Assembly: GCA_023444095.1 (NCBI GenBank)
Contig: JAEZRP010000040.1
Span: 124,001 to 188,000, forward strand
Reading direction: 5' to 3'
Source: Bacillota bacterium
Lineage (GTDB): Bacteria > Bacillota > Clostridia > Christensenellales > Aristaeellaceae
DNA length: 64,000 bases
The first letter of the stretch is position 1; each line of letters starts with the position of its first letter. A program made the position numbers and the translations under genes. A model generated the notes under the pieces. That model worked only from the letters and a program-made list of their open reading frames with translations. It had not been told where the DNA came from and made no database searches. Shown one piece after another: positions 25,667-32,670 of this stretch.

Positions 25667-26449
25667 TCAGCCCTCCTTGACGCCCAGCGCCTCTGCGAGA
25701 AGCGCCGTGAAATATTTCACCGGGAGTCTGTGCGACGTCGCGTTCTCGACGAGGTTGTACATGCAAAGCGGACACGCCGTCACAAGCTCCGCGCAGCCCG
25801 CGTCCGTCGCGGAGAAAAGCGCCCGGTCGACCTGCGCCTCGGCGGATTTTTTGTCGTCGAGCGCGACGTACGCGCCGCAGCACTCGTTGCGATAGGCGTA
25901 TTTGACCGGCTCTGCGCCCAACGCCCTGACGAAATCCTCGAAAATTTGCGGGTTCTCCGGATCGTCGAATGCGAGCTCCCTGCTGGGCCGAAGCACCATG
26001 CAGCCGTAGAACGCGCCGATCTTCCGGCCCCGGAGAGGATTTTTGACTCTCTTTTTGAGTTCGTCAAACCCCAGCTCGTCGCGCAGATACTCGAGGAAGT
26101 GGACGACCTTGGTCGATCCGTCATAGGGAACCGCCGGCTTCATGTAGTTGGTGGCCTTGGTCCGGAAGTTTTCATCCTCCAGCCAGTCGCGGTTGGTGCG
26201 CTTCAAGACGTGGTGGCAGGCGGAGCACACGGTCATGAGCCGACGATCCTCCGCCGCCATCAGCGCGCGCACCGCCGCGAGCCGGGTTGCGATCTCGTCC
26301 GACGCCTGCGGATACACCGCGCCGCAGCACTGCCACTCCGCGAGCTCGACGAGCTCAATCCCGAGCGCTCGCGCGGAGGCGCGCGCATAGGCGTCCATGT
26401 CCTTCGCGCGGTCCTTCAGCGTGCAGCCCGGATAGTAGCTGTAAGTCAT
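25667..26449 (-). CDS. hdrB: HdrB-type CCG-domain protein
   Basis: A 260-aa protein with two complete CCG cysteine signatures: C9, C41-C42, C75-x2-C78 in the first half, and YGCMVL, NECCGAY, CPLCMYN in the second. Spacing agrees with archaeal HdrB, which carries two noncubane 4Fe-4S clusters and reduces a disulfide. No HdrB substrate such as CoM-S-S-CoB is expected in a bacterium; here it may pass electrons to FrdB or to a DsrC-like or other thiol. ATG at 26449 with AAAGGAG. The 104-base gap after fumC holds GGCC-TTTTTGA-GGCC and other GC hairpins but no clear promoter. Confidence 0.9.
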   Translation of the reverse strand: MTYSYYPGCTLKDRAKDMDAYARASARALGIELVELAEWQCCGAVYPQASDEIATRLAAVRALMAAEDRRLMTVCSACHHVLKRTNRDWLEDENFRTKATNYMKPAVPYDGSTKVVHFLEYLRDELGFDELKKRVKNPLRGRKIGAFYGCMVLRPSRELAFDDPENPQIFEDFVRALGAEPVKYAYRNECCGAYVALDDKKSAEAQVDRALFSATDAGCAELVTACPLCMYNLVENATSHRLPVKYFTALLAEALGVKEG

Positions 26450-26553
26450 ATTCGCTCCTTTGGCCTCAAAAAGGCCGCGCCGGCGGAAGCGGAGGGCCCG
26501 CGCGGGGCGCGGACACACCGAAACCGGCAGATTCGACTCGTTGGGGAGGAAAG

Positions 26554-27924
26554 TTAAATCATCTGTTCGGGATGGAACACCTCGTCAAATTTCTCGGGCG
26601 TCAGAAACCCGAGCTTCACGCAGGCTTCCTTCAGGGAGATGTTCTCCTTGTAGGCCGTCTTCGCGGTCCTGGCGGCGTTGTCGTACCCGATGTAGGGGTT
26701 GAGCGCCGTCACGAGCATCAGCGAGTTGTGGAGGTTGTGTTCCATCTTCTCGCGGTTCGCGGTGATGCCGGACGCGCAGTGCGCATTGAACGAGCGGATG
26801 GCATCGGTCAGTAGCCGCGCGGACTGCAGAAAGTTGTAAATGAGGACCGGCATGAACACGTTCAGCTCGAAGTTGCCCTGCGAGGCCGCGATGCCCACCG
26901 CCGCGTCGTTGCCCATCACCTGCACGGCGACCATCGTGACCGCCTCGCACTGCGTGGGATTGACCTTGCCCGGCATGATGGAACTGCCCGGCTCGTTCTC
27001 GGGAATGAATATTTCGCCCAGTCCGTCGCGCGGACCGCTCGCGAGCCAGCGCACGTCGTTCGCGATCTTCATCATGTCCGCCGCGAGCGCCTTGAGCCCC
27101 CCGTGCGCGAACACCAGATCGTCCTTGGCCGTGAGCGCGTGGAACTTGTTCGCGGCGGTCACGAACGCCTTGCCCGTGAGCTCCGAAACGACATTCGCAA
27201 CCTCTTCGGCGAAGCCCTTCGGGCAATTGAGCCCGGTGCCGACCGCCGTGCCGCCCAGTGCCAGTTCGTGAAGGCCCTCGAGCGCGAGCGTCAGCTGCCT
27301 CTTCGTCTTTTCGAGCATGCTGCGCCAGCCGGAAATCTCCTGCGAGAACGCGATGGGCGTCGCGTCCTGGAGGTGGGTGCGGCCGGTCTTGACGACCCCC
27401 TCGTTCTCCCTTTCCAGCCGCAGGAACGTGGCGGTCAGCTCGTCCATCGCCGGGAAGAGCTGATCTTCGATGGCGATCGCCGCAGCGATGTGCATGGCGG
27501 TCGGGAACGTGTCGTTCGAGGACTGGGACATGTTCACATGATCGTTCGGGTGGCATATTTTTTCGCCCAGGATCTCGTTCGCGCGGTTGGCGACCACCTC
27601 GTTCGCGTTCATGTTGGACTGCGTGCCGCTGCCCGTCTGCCACACGACGAGCGGGAAGTGATCGTTGAGTTCCCCCGAGATCACCTCGTCGCACGCCCTT
27701 TCGATGGCGGAAAGCCGCTTCTCGTCCATCTTCGCGGGCAGGAGCCGGTGGTTTGCTTTGGCCGCCGCCTTTTTGAGAATGCCGAAGGCGTGCGTGATCT
27801 CCCGGGGCATGATCTCGCCCCCGATCCGGAAGTTCTCCCTGCTGCGCTGGGTCTGCGCGCCCCAATATTTATCTGCGGGCACGCGCACCTCGCCCATCGA
27901 GTCGCGCTCTATACGATCATCCAT
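26554..27924 (-). CDS. fumC: Class II fumarate hydratase
   Basis: Interconverts malate and fumarate. The 456-aa length and blocks fit oxygen-stable FumC: VWQTGSGTQSNMNANEV near 93-109, VNMSQSSNDTFPTAMH, KTGRTHLQDATPIAFSQE and the superfamily signature GSSIMPGKVNPTQCE near 316. In this direction it would dehydrate malate to feed the fumarate reductase. It starts 18 bases after mdh, ATG at 27924 with GGAGG upstream. The iron-dependent class I enzyme is more usual in strict anaerobes. Confidence 0.95.
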   Translation of the reverse strand: MDDRIERDSMGEVRVPADKYWGAQTQRSRENFRIGGEIMPREITHAFGILKKAAAKANHRLLPAKMDEKRLSAIERACDEVISGELNDHFPLVVWQTGSGTQSNMNANEVVANRANEILGEKICHPNDHVNMSQSSNDTFPTAMHIAAAIAIEDQLFPAMDELTATFLRLERENEGVVKTGRTHLQDATPIAFSQEISGWRSMLEKTKRQLTLALEGLHELALGGTAVGTGLNCPKGFAEEVANVVSELTGKAFVTAANKFHALTAKDDLVFAHGGLKALAADMMKIANDVRWLASGPRDGLGEIFIPENEPGSSIMPGKVNPTQCEAVTMVAVQVMGNDAAVGIAASQGNFELNVFMPVLIYNFLQSARLLTDAIRSFNAHCASGITANREKMEHNLHNSLMLVTALNPYIGYDNAARTAKTAYKENISLKEACVKLGFLTPEKFDEVFHPEQMI

Positions 27925-27942
27925 GTCCGTCCGCCTCCGTTT

Positions 27943-28896
27943 CTAGAAATCGACCTGCCCGATGACCTTCTTGAGCGCGTCCGCGCTGATTTGCAGCTTC
28001 GCGAGCTCCTCGTCCGTAAGCTTGGGGAGGATGCGTCCCTGCACGCGCCCGTTTCCGATGAGCACCGGCAGCGAGAGGCAGACCTCGTCTAGACCGTACT
28101 CGCCGCGCAGGAGCGTCGAGACCGAGCACACCGTGTTCACGCTTCCGTAGAGCGCCTCGCAGATGCCGCACACCGAGACTGCGATGGCGTAATTGGTCGC
28201 ACCCTTGCGCTGGATGATCTTCGCGCCCGAGGAGCGCATATACCTGTCGATCTCCTCATAGTCGAGGTCGACCATGACGCCCTTCTTGAGCCGGATGTGC
28301 TCCTTGTAGTCGGAAAGCTTGATGGTCGAGACTTCCGCGATGGACCACGGCACGAAGCTCGTCTCGCCGTGCTCGCCAAACACGTAGGCGTGAACGTTCT
28401 TCTGGGAGACAGAGAGGTACTCCGCGATGCGGGCGCGGAGCCGCGCGGTATCAAGAAGCGTCCCCGAACCGATGATCCGCTCCTCCGGGATGTTCGTGAT
28501 CTTGTGAAACTCGTAGGTCAGGATATCGACGGGGTTTGCGACGATCACGTACGTCGCGTTCGGGCAGGAGGCCGTGATGCGCGGGGCGATGCCCTTTAAG
28601 ATATCGACGTTCGCCTGCGCGAGGTCAATGCGCGTCTGGCCGGGCTTTCTGGGAAGGCCGGAGGTGATGACCACGATGTCCGAGCCCTCCGCCGACGCGT
28701 AGTTTCCCGCGTACACGCTCACCGGCTCTGCCAGAAGGGGCGTTCCCTGATGGATATCCATCGCCTCGCCCAGCGCCTTATCCTCGTTGATGTCGATCAA
28801 AACGACTTCGTTCGCCACGCCGCGCAGCGTGAGCGCGAAGGCGGTCGCGCTTCCGACGGCACCCGCGCCGATGACGGTGATCTTCCTGTTCGCCAT
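27943..28896 (-). CDS. mdh: LDH-like malate dehydrogenase
   Basis: A 317-aa member of the lactate/malate dehydrogenase family: NAD site VIGAGAVGSATAFAL at about 8-22, catalytic GEHGETSFVPWS near 190, LDTARLR near 164. Overall it reads like an L-lactate dehydrogenase, yet the specificity loop is LPRKPGQTR, with Arg where lactate dehydrogenases have Gln102; Arg there selects for oxaloacetate/malate (known from Bacillus LDH mutants). The neighbouring fumC and frdA agree with malate. It starts nine bases after rex. NADH use is expected. Confidence 0.82.
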   Translation of the reverse strand: MANRKITVIGAGAVGSATAFALTLRGVANEVVLIDINEDKALGEAMDIHQGTPLLAEPVSVYAGNYASAEGSDIVVITSGLPRKPGQTRIDLAQANVDILKGIAPRITASCPNATYVIVANPVDILTYEFHKITNIPEERIIGSGTLLDTARLRARIAEYLSVSQKNVHAYVFGEHGETSFVPWSIAEVSTIKLSDYKEHIRLKKGVMVDLDYEEIDRYMRSSGAKIIQRKGATNYAIAVSVCGICEALYGSVNTVCSVSTLLRGEYGLDEVCLSLPVLIGNGRVQGRILPKLTDEELAKLQISADALKKVIGQVDF

Positions 28897-28905
28897 TTTA
28901 ACACC

Positions 28906-29553
28906 TCATTCTGAATCGGTCGTCCGTTCTTCCAAAATTTTTTCCGACAGCCGCCTTGAGAGCACCGTCAGCGAGGCAACCAGGTTCTCGTTCTGAATCA
29001 CGACACCCTCCGGCGCGCGCAATCGCGCGGGCGCGAAGTTCCAGATCGCGCGGATGCCGCTCTCCACGAGGCGGTTAAGCGCCTCCTGCGCGGCGGCGTC
29101 CGGGACGGTGATGATTCCCAGCTTCGCTTCCTCCGCATGGCAAATCCCGGCAAGCGCCGCCATCGGGTAGACGGCCCGCCCCGCAATCGTCCGGCCGAAG
29201 AGGGCCGCGTCGGCGTCGAACGCCGCGATGATCCGAAGCCCGCACTTCCGGAAGCCCTCGTACCCCAGAAGCGCGCGCCCCAGGTTGCCCGCGCCCACCA
29301 GAACCGCCTTCAGCTCGCCGTCGTAGCCAAGGTATCGCTCGATGTCCCGGATGAGCGCCTCGGTCTCGTATCCGACGCCGGGCCGCCCCCCGTCCGAGAT
29401 CGCGGCGAGATCCTTTCTGACCTGGACCTCGCTGAGCCTGAGCGCCCCCGCGACGGTCGTGGCAGACACGCGCGGGTCCCGCCTGTCCCTCAGATAGCCT
29501 AAATAGATGGGCAGCCGCCTGAGCGTGTGTGTGGAAATTGGATTCTTATCCAT
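28906..29553 (-). CDS. rex: Redox-sensing repressor Rex (paralogue 1, operon-leading)
   Basis: A 215-aa Rex protein. N-terminal winged helix with LRLSEVQVRKDLAAI near 40-54, then a Rossmann domain with VLVGAGNLGRALLGYEGF near 84-101 that binds NADH/NAD+. The C-terminal segment has IQNENLVASLTVLSRRL. Rex lets go of DNA when NADH is high. It is the first gene of the 17-gene run and has a perfect dyad over its own -10 region, so it should regulate itself and the reductive malate-to-succinate genes. ATG at 29553 with GGGAGG. Confidence 0.93.
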   Translation of the reverse strand: MDKNPISTHTLRRLPIYLGYLRDRRDPRVSATTVAGALRLSEVQVRKDLAAISDGGRPGVGYETEALIRDIERYLGYDGELKAVLVGAGNLGRALLGYEGFRKCGLRIIAAFDADAALFGRTIAGRAVYPMAALAGICHAEEAKLGIITVPDAAAQEALNRLVESGIRAIWNFAPARLRAPEGVVIQNENLVASLTVLSRRLSEKILEERTTDSE

Positions 29554-29571
29554 TCCCGGCGTCCTCCCTTC

Positions 29572-29593
29572 GTTCGATAATATTATATCGAAC
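29572..29593. promoter_or_regulatory. Candidate Rex operator overlapping the rex -10 element
   Basis: GTTCGATA-ATATTA-TATCGAAC, a perfect 8-6-8 inverted repeat. Read leftward it contains TATAAT (plus coordinates 29582-29587) as the -10 of the rex operon; the -35 is weak (TTACCC at 18 bases). Two related sites lie at 29640-29659 and 32263-32282. It differs from the published Rex box TTGTGAA-N4-TTCACAA. Confidence 0.65.
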
Positions 29594-29639
29594 TTTGGCT
29601 GGACCGGGTAATATCAAATTCGCATGCGCGCATGCCGAA

Positions 29640-29659
29640 TTCGATAAACAAATATCGAT
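29640..29659. promoter_or_regulatory. Second Rex-like operator
   Basis: TTCGATA-AACAAA-TATCGAT has the same 7-6-7 plan as the site at 29572, with one mismatch, 67 bases away centre to centre. Between them is GCATGCGCGCATGC (29622-29635), a perfect 14-bp palindrome. The region to the start at 29837 is otherwise plain; TTGTTAA at about 29685 is a single half-site only. Confidence 0.5.
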
Positions 29660-29836
29660 CTATGTTATGACTGCACACATGGATTTGTTAACTCAAACCG
29701 CTTTCACAATCCGCGGGCAGGCGAATCGGCACGAAACCGCATGGCGGAGCGGGAATCGCGGCATGTCCCCGCTCGTTTCTTAACAATCGAGCGTACACCG
29801 ACGTGATATCATCGTCAAAGGAATGGAGGGATTCGG

Positions 29837-30316
29837 ATGGTCAGGGAAATTTTGCTTCTGGGGGACCATCGGCTATACGAGGCGAGCGAACCCGTCCGGC
29901 GGGAGGAACTCCCCGCGCTCGCGGAAGTCGTACGCGACCTGCACGACACCATGGTGGATTTTCGCGCGCGCTACGGCGCGGGCCGGGCGATCGCCGCGCC
30001 ACAGATCGGCGTCCGAAAGCGCCTCATCTATATGAACGTCGACGGGCCAGCCGTCTTCATCAACCCCGTCCTTTCGTTCCCGGACGACGAAACGATGGAG
30101 GTCCTCGACGACTGCATGTCCTTTCCCGGGCTGTACGTCCGGCTGACGCGCCAAAGAAGATGCGTCGTCCGGTATCGCGACATGGACTGGGCCGCGCGCG
30201 AGAGCGTCTTTGAGGACGATCTGTCGGAGCTTTTTCAGCACGAGTACGACCACCTCGACGGCATCCTTGCCACCATGCGCGCGATCGACGACCGATCCTT
30301 CGTCATGAAGCGCTGA
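29837..30316 (+). CDS. Peptide deformylase family protein with altered motifs
   Basis: A 159-aa deformylase homologue. The metal motif HEYDHLDG (His135, Glu136, His139) and the third ligand Cys93 in DDCMSFPG are present. Motif 1 is GAGRAIAAPQIG, two residues longer than GxGxAAPQ, and motif 2 has DDCMS in place of EGCLS. Ligands are complete so it may be active, possibly on another formyl or acyl substrate, but the shift in the substrate loop suggests a diverged paralogue. ATG at 29837 after GGAGGG. Single gene. Confidence 0.75.
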   Translation: MVREILLLGDHRLYEASEPVRREELPALAEVVRDLHDTMVDFRARYGAGRAIAAPQIGVRKRLIYMNVDGPAVFINPVLSFPDDETMEVLDDCMSFPGLYVRLTRQRRCVVRYRDMDWAARESVFEDDLSELFQHEYDHLDGILATMRAIDDRSFVMKR

Positions 30317-30432
30317 GGACGGGAAGCGCGGATCAAGGGATAGCGGGCATGGGAAGGGACGCTCGAGAAGGGCGGATCCTTTGCGCCGCAGGTTTTGATG
30401 ACCGCACTCGGGCGACCTGTCGGCCGCACCAA

Positions 30433-30458
30433 AAACCCCGCGCCGTCGCGCGGGGTTT
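30433..30458 (+). terminator. Terminator downstream of the deformylase-like gene
   Basis: AAACCCCGCGC, loop CGTC, GCGCGGGGTTT, then GATGTTT. It lies 117 bases after the stop. The stretch 30317-30623 holds no gene; a second hairpin, CGAATTCC-TGTTT-GGAATTCG (30601-30621), lies three bases beyond the LysR stop and could end leftward transcription. Confidence 0.6.
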
Positions 30459-30623
30459 GATGTTTCATACGAATGGAGAATCGCAAATCGCCCAAAGCAG
30501 CGAGAGTATTTTCGACCCGCAAGGAGCTGGAGCGAGTCGCAGCAGCGCTATGATGAGCGGAGGGCGACGCAGCAGGGCGGAAAAAGATCCGATGCGACGA
30601 CGAATTCCTGTTTGGAATTCGGA

Positions 30624-31556
30624 TCAGTTGACCTGCGTGAATGCGACCTTATTCTTCGCCTCGAAGAGCTTGTCGATGAACCGCCGGTCGAGGTCCGTGA
30701 GCTTGTAATCCGCGTGGTAGACGAGTGCGTCCCTGTGGCGGGGCATCACGCCGTCGCACCGTCTCTGCATGAGCGAGTACCGGAGGAGCGGCTCGGGCGG
30801 CACGGGCGAGACCCACATGTAGGTGTTCGGGAGGTTGGCGAGCAGTTCAAACTGGATCGACCGCTCGTAGACGTAGATCGCCTGCCGCTCGCGGGGCACC
30901 TCGCGCTCCGGCGCCGGCGAGGCGAGGTAGGGCGTGCGCACGTCGCCCTGAAAGATCTCCACGACGCGCTGAAGGTCCGCATGCTCCACGCTCTTGAGAT
31001 ACGCGAGCGGGGACTGGCTGGACGCGAGCACCACGTATTCGAACTCCCAGATGGGCTCGACCTTCATGTTCTTGCGCTTCACATAATCAAGGAAGAACGG
31101 CTCCTCCGCGATGGGATAGCGGATGATGCCGATGTTGAACCGGCCCTCGGCGAGGAGGTCGATGGTCTGGACGGAATTCGTCTCCCGGATCTTGATGGAC
31201 AGCGGCTTGTCGAAGTCCAGGGTCGAGGAAAACCGCGCAACGCCCTCGGCGATGTAGCTCCCGCGCGGGATGGAGATGGAGAAGGCCTGCTTGTCCGGCT
31301 CGTCGTCCCGCGCCAGCGACTCGATCTCCGAAACCTGCTTGAGGATCGCGCGCGCGTGCTCGAGGAGGCTGCGCCCCTTGGGCGTGGGGATCACGCCGCG
31401 CGGCGTGCGCTCGAAGATGGTGACGCCGCAACTCGACTCAAATTCGCGGATCGCCTTGCTGAGACTGGGCTGGGTGATGTAGAGATTCTCCGCCGCCTCG
31501 GTGATGGAGCCGGTGCGCTCCACCTCTACGGCGTATCTGAGGTGCTGTATATTCAC
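30624..31556 (-). CDS. LysR-family transcriptional regulator
   Basis: A 310-aa LysR protein. The helix-turn-helix is at residues 1-60 (HLRYAVEVERTGSITEAAENLYITQ, split around the recognition helix LSKAIREFE), then RTPRGVIPTPKG. The effector domain runs from about 90 (FSISIPRGSYIAEGV, IIRYPIAEEPFFLDYV). Start is GTG at 31556 with GGAGG seven bases upstream, overlapping the stop of rex2 (GTGA), so the two regulators are made together. No target gene is adjacent on the other side; the effector is unknown. Confidence 0.88.
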   Translation of the reverse strand: MNIQHLRYAVEVERTGSITEAAENLYITQPSLSKAIREFESSCGVTIFERTPRGVIPTPKGRSLLEHARAILKQVSEIESLARDDEPDKQAFSISIPRGSYIAEGVARFSSTLDFDKPLSIKIRETNSVQTIDLLAEGRFNIGIIRYPIAEEPFFLDYVKRKNMKVEPIWEFEYVVLASSQSPLAYLKSVEHADLQRVVEIFQGDVRTPYLASPAPEREVPRERQAIYVYERSIQFELLANLPNTYMWVSPVPPEPLLRYSLMQRRCDGVMPRHRDALVYHADYKLTDLDRRFIDKLFEAKNKVAFTQVN

Positions 31557-32233
31557 AAACCGCCCTCCGCTTCCTTTTCGGGATCGATCATTTCTGAACG
31601 TGTGCGCGTCATTTCCCGTAGTCTCACCGACAACACCGCGAGCGACGAGGTCATCGACTCGTTTTGAATGAGGATTCCGTCGCTTTCCGTGAGGTGGACG
31701 GGCGCGAAGTTCCAAACGGCGAGGATGCCGCTCTGGACGAGCGCATGGTACGCCGCCTCCGCGGCCACCGCCGGCACCGTGATAATTCCGATCAGAATGT
31801 GGAGCCGCCGACAGATCGCGTCCATCTCACCCATGGCGTAGACGCGCTTTCCGTGAATGAGCTTTCCGACTTTTTCGGGATCGGAATCGAACGCCGCCAC
31901 AATGTTCATTCCGTACTCCGCGAAGCCCGAATAGCCCATGAGCGCGCTGCCGAGTCCGCCCACGCCCACGATCACGGCGTCCCGGACGTTCTCGAGCGCC
32001 AGGAACGCGCCCATGTCCCGAATAAGCTCCCGGACAGAAAACCCGACCATGGGCTTTCCGGGCCTCGTCGAAACGGCGGCGACGTCTTTTCGCACCTGAA
32101 TCTCGTTGAGCCCCATCTCGCTCGCGATGGCGGTGGCGGTCACGGACTCGACGCCATCCGCGCGCAACTGTTTGAGATATTTCAGGTAATTTGGCATGCG
32201 CATGAGGGCCTGCCGGGATATCGTAACGGACAT
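31553..32233 (-). CDS. Rex family repressor, paralogue 2
   Basis: A 226-aa Rex homologue: winged helix with MGLNEIQVRKDVAAV near 47-61 and Rossmann motif VIVGVGGLGSALMGYSGF near 88-105. Glycine pattern GVGGLG replaces GAGNLG of the first paralogue. ATG at 32233 after GGGGAGGGG; the extension to 32263 would start inside the operator. It has its own consensus promoter, with an operator of the rex1 type across the -10, and is coupled to a LysR gene. It may share or compete for rex1 targets. Confidence 0.88.
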   Translation of the reverse strand: MSVTISRQALMRMPNYLKYLKQLRADGVESVTATAIASEMGLNEIQVRKDVAAVSTRPGKPMVGFSVRELIRDMGAFLALENVRDAVIVGVGGLGSALMGYSGFAEYGMNIVAAFDSDPEKVGKLIHGKRVYAMGEMDAICRRLHILIGIITVPAVAAEAAYHALVQSGILAVWNFAPVHLTESDGILIQNESMTSSLAVLSVRLREMTRTRSEMIDPEKEAEGGL

Positions 32234-32262
32234 GACCACCCCTCCCCCTCGCTGAGCGCCCA

Positions 32263-32297
32263 TTCGATATTATAGTATCGTTCTTCATCCGTGTCAA
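32263..32297 (-). promoter_or_regulatory. Consensus promoter with overlapping Rex-like operator for rex2-lysR
   Basis: Read leftward: TTGACA (32292-32297), 17-base spacer, TATAAT (32269-32274), a full consensus. The dyad TTCGATA-TTATAG-TATCGTT (32263-32282) covers the -10. One base breaks symmetry. The operator match to the rex1 sites suggests auto- or cross-regulation. Confidence 0.75.
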
Positions 32298-32427
32298 CCG
32301 CGCCGCGCACCGGCCCGCAAACTCCGGCCACCCGCCCGGAAAACGTTCCACGCCCAAGTTTAACGTACTTCTTTCATTTCCATTATATCCGCGCGCACCC
32401 TCCGTGTAAAGCCCCGGGTTATGCGGG

Positions 32428-32456
32428 TTGACGGTGGAGAAAACGCGTGTTATAAT
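32428..32456 (+). promoter_or_regulatory. Promoter of the CNNM/CBS gene, followed by a long leader
   Basis: TTGACG (32428-32433), 17 bases, TATAAT (32451-32456). The start codon at 32671 gives a leader of about 205 bases with a CGGAG-ATGC-CTCCG hairpin (32513-32526) and GC-rich inverted segments near 32600-32633. I recognise no riboswitch class in it. The stretch 32298-32427 shows nothing else. Confidence 0.7.
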
Positions 32457-32670
32457 GATTGCATCGGAACAAGTCGGAAGGGAATGCGGTATGTCCGAAG
32501 ACGGCGATAGTACGGCGGAGATGCCTCCGTCAGGTACCTACAGATACATACGACATGCACAGTTCGCACCCCGCGCGTCGGGAGGGCGGGCTGCGCTTTG
32601 TTTGTGTCGGGCTTCGGAGCGCGCGCGCCCGGGAACAAAGCAAGGGCTACGATAAAGGCGGAGGAATCAA

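Noticed and set aside
29680..29700. TTGTTAACTCAA as a classical Rex box
   Set aside because: Only one half-site; no TTAACAA partner at the right spacing.
32457..32670. M-box magnesium riboswitch before the CNNM/CBS gene
   Set aside because: The conserved M-box segments I know (GACGCCAAUGGGU and the UGCUUGUCC region) are absent.
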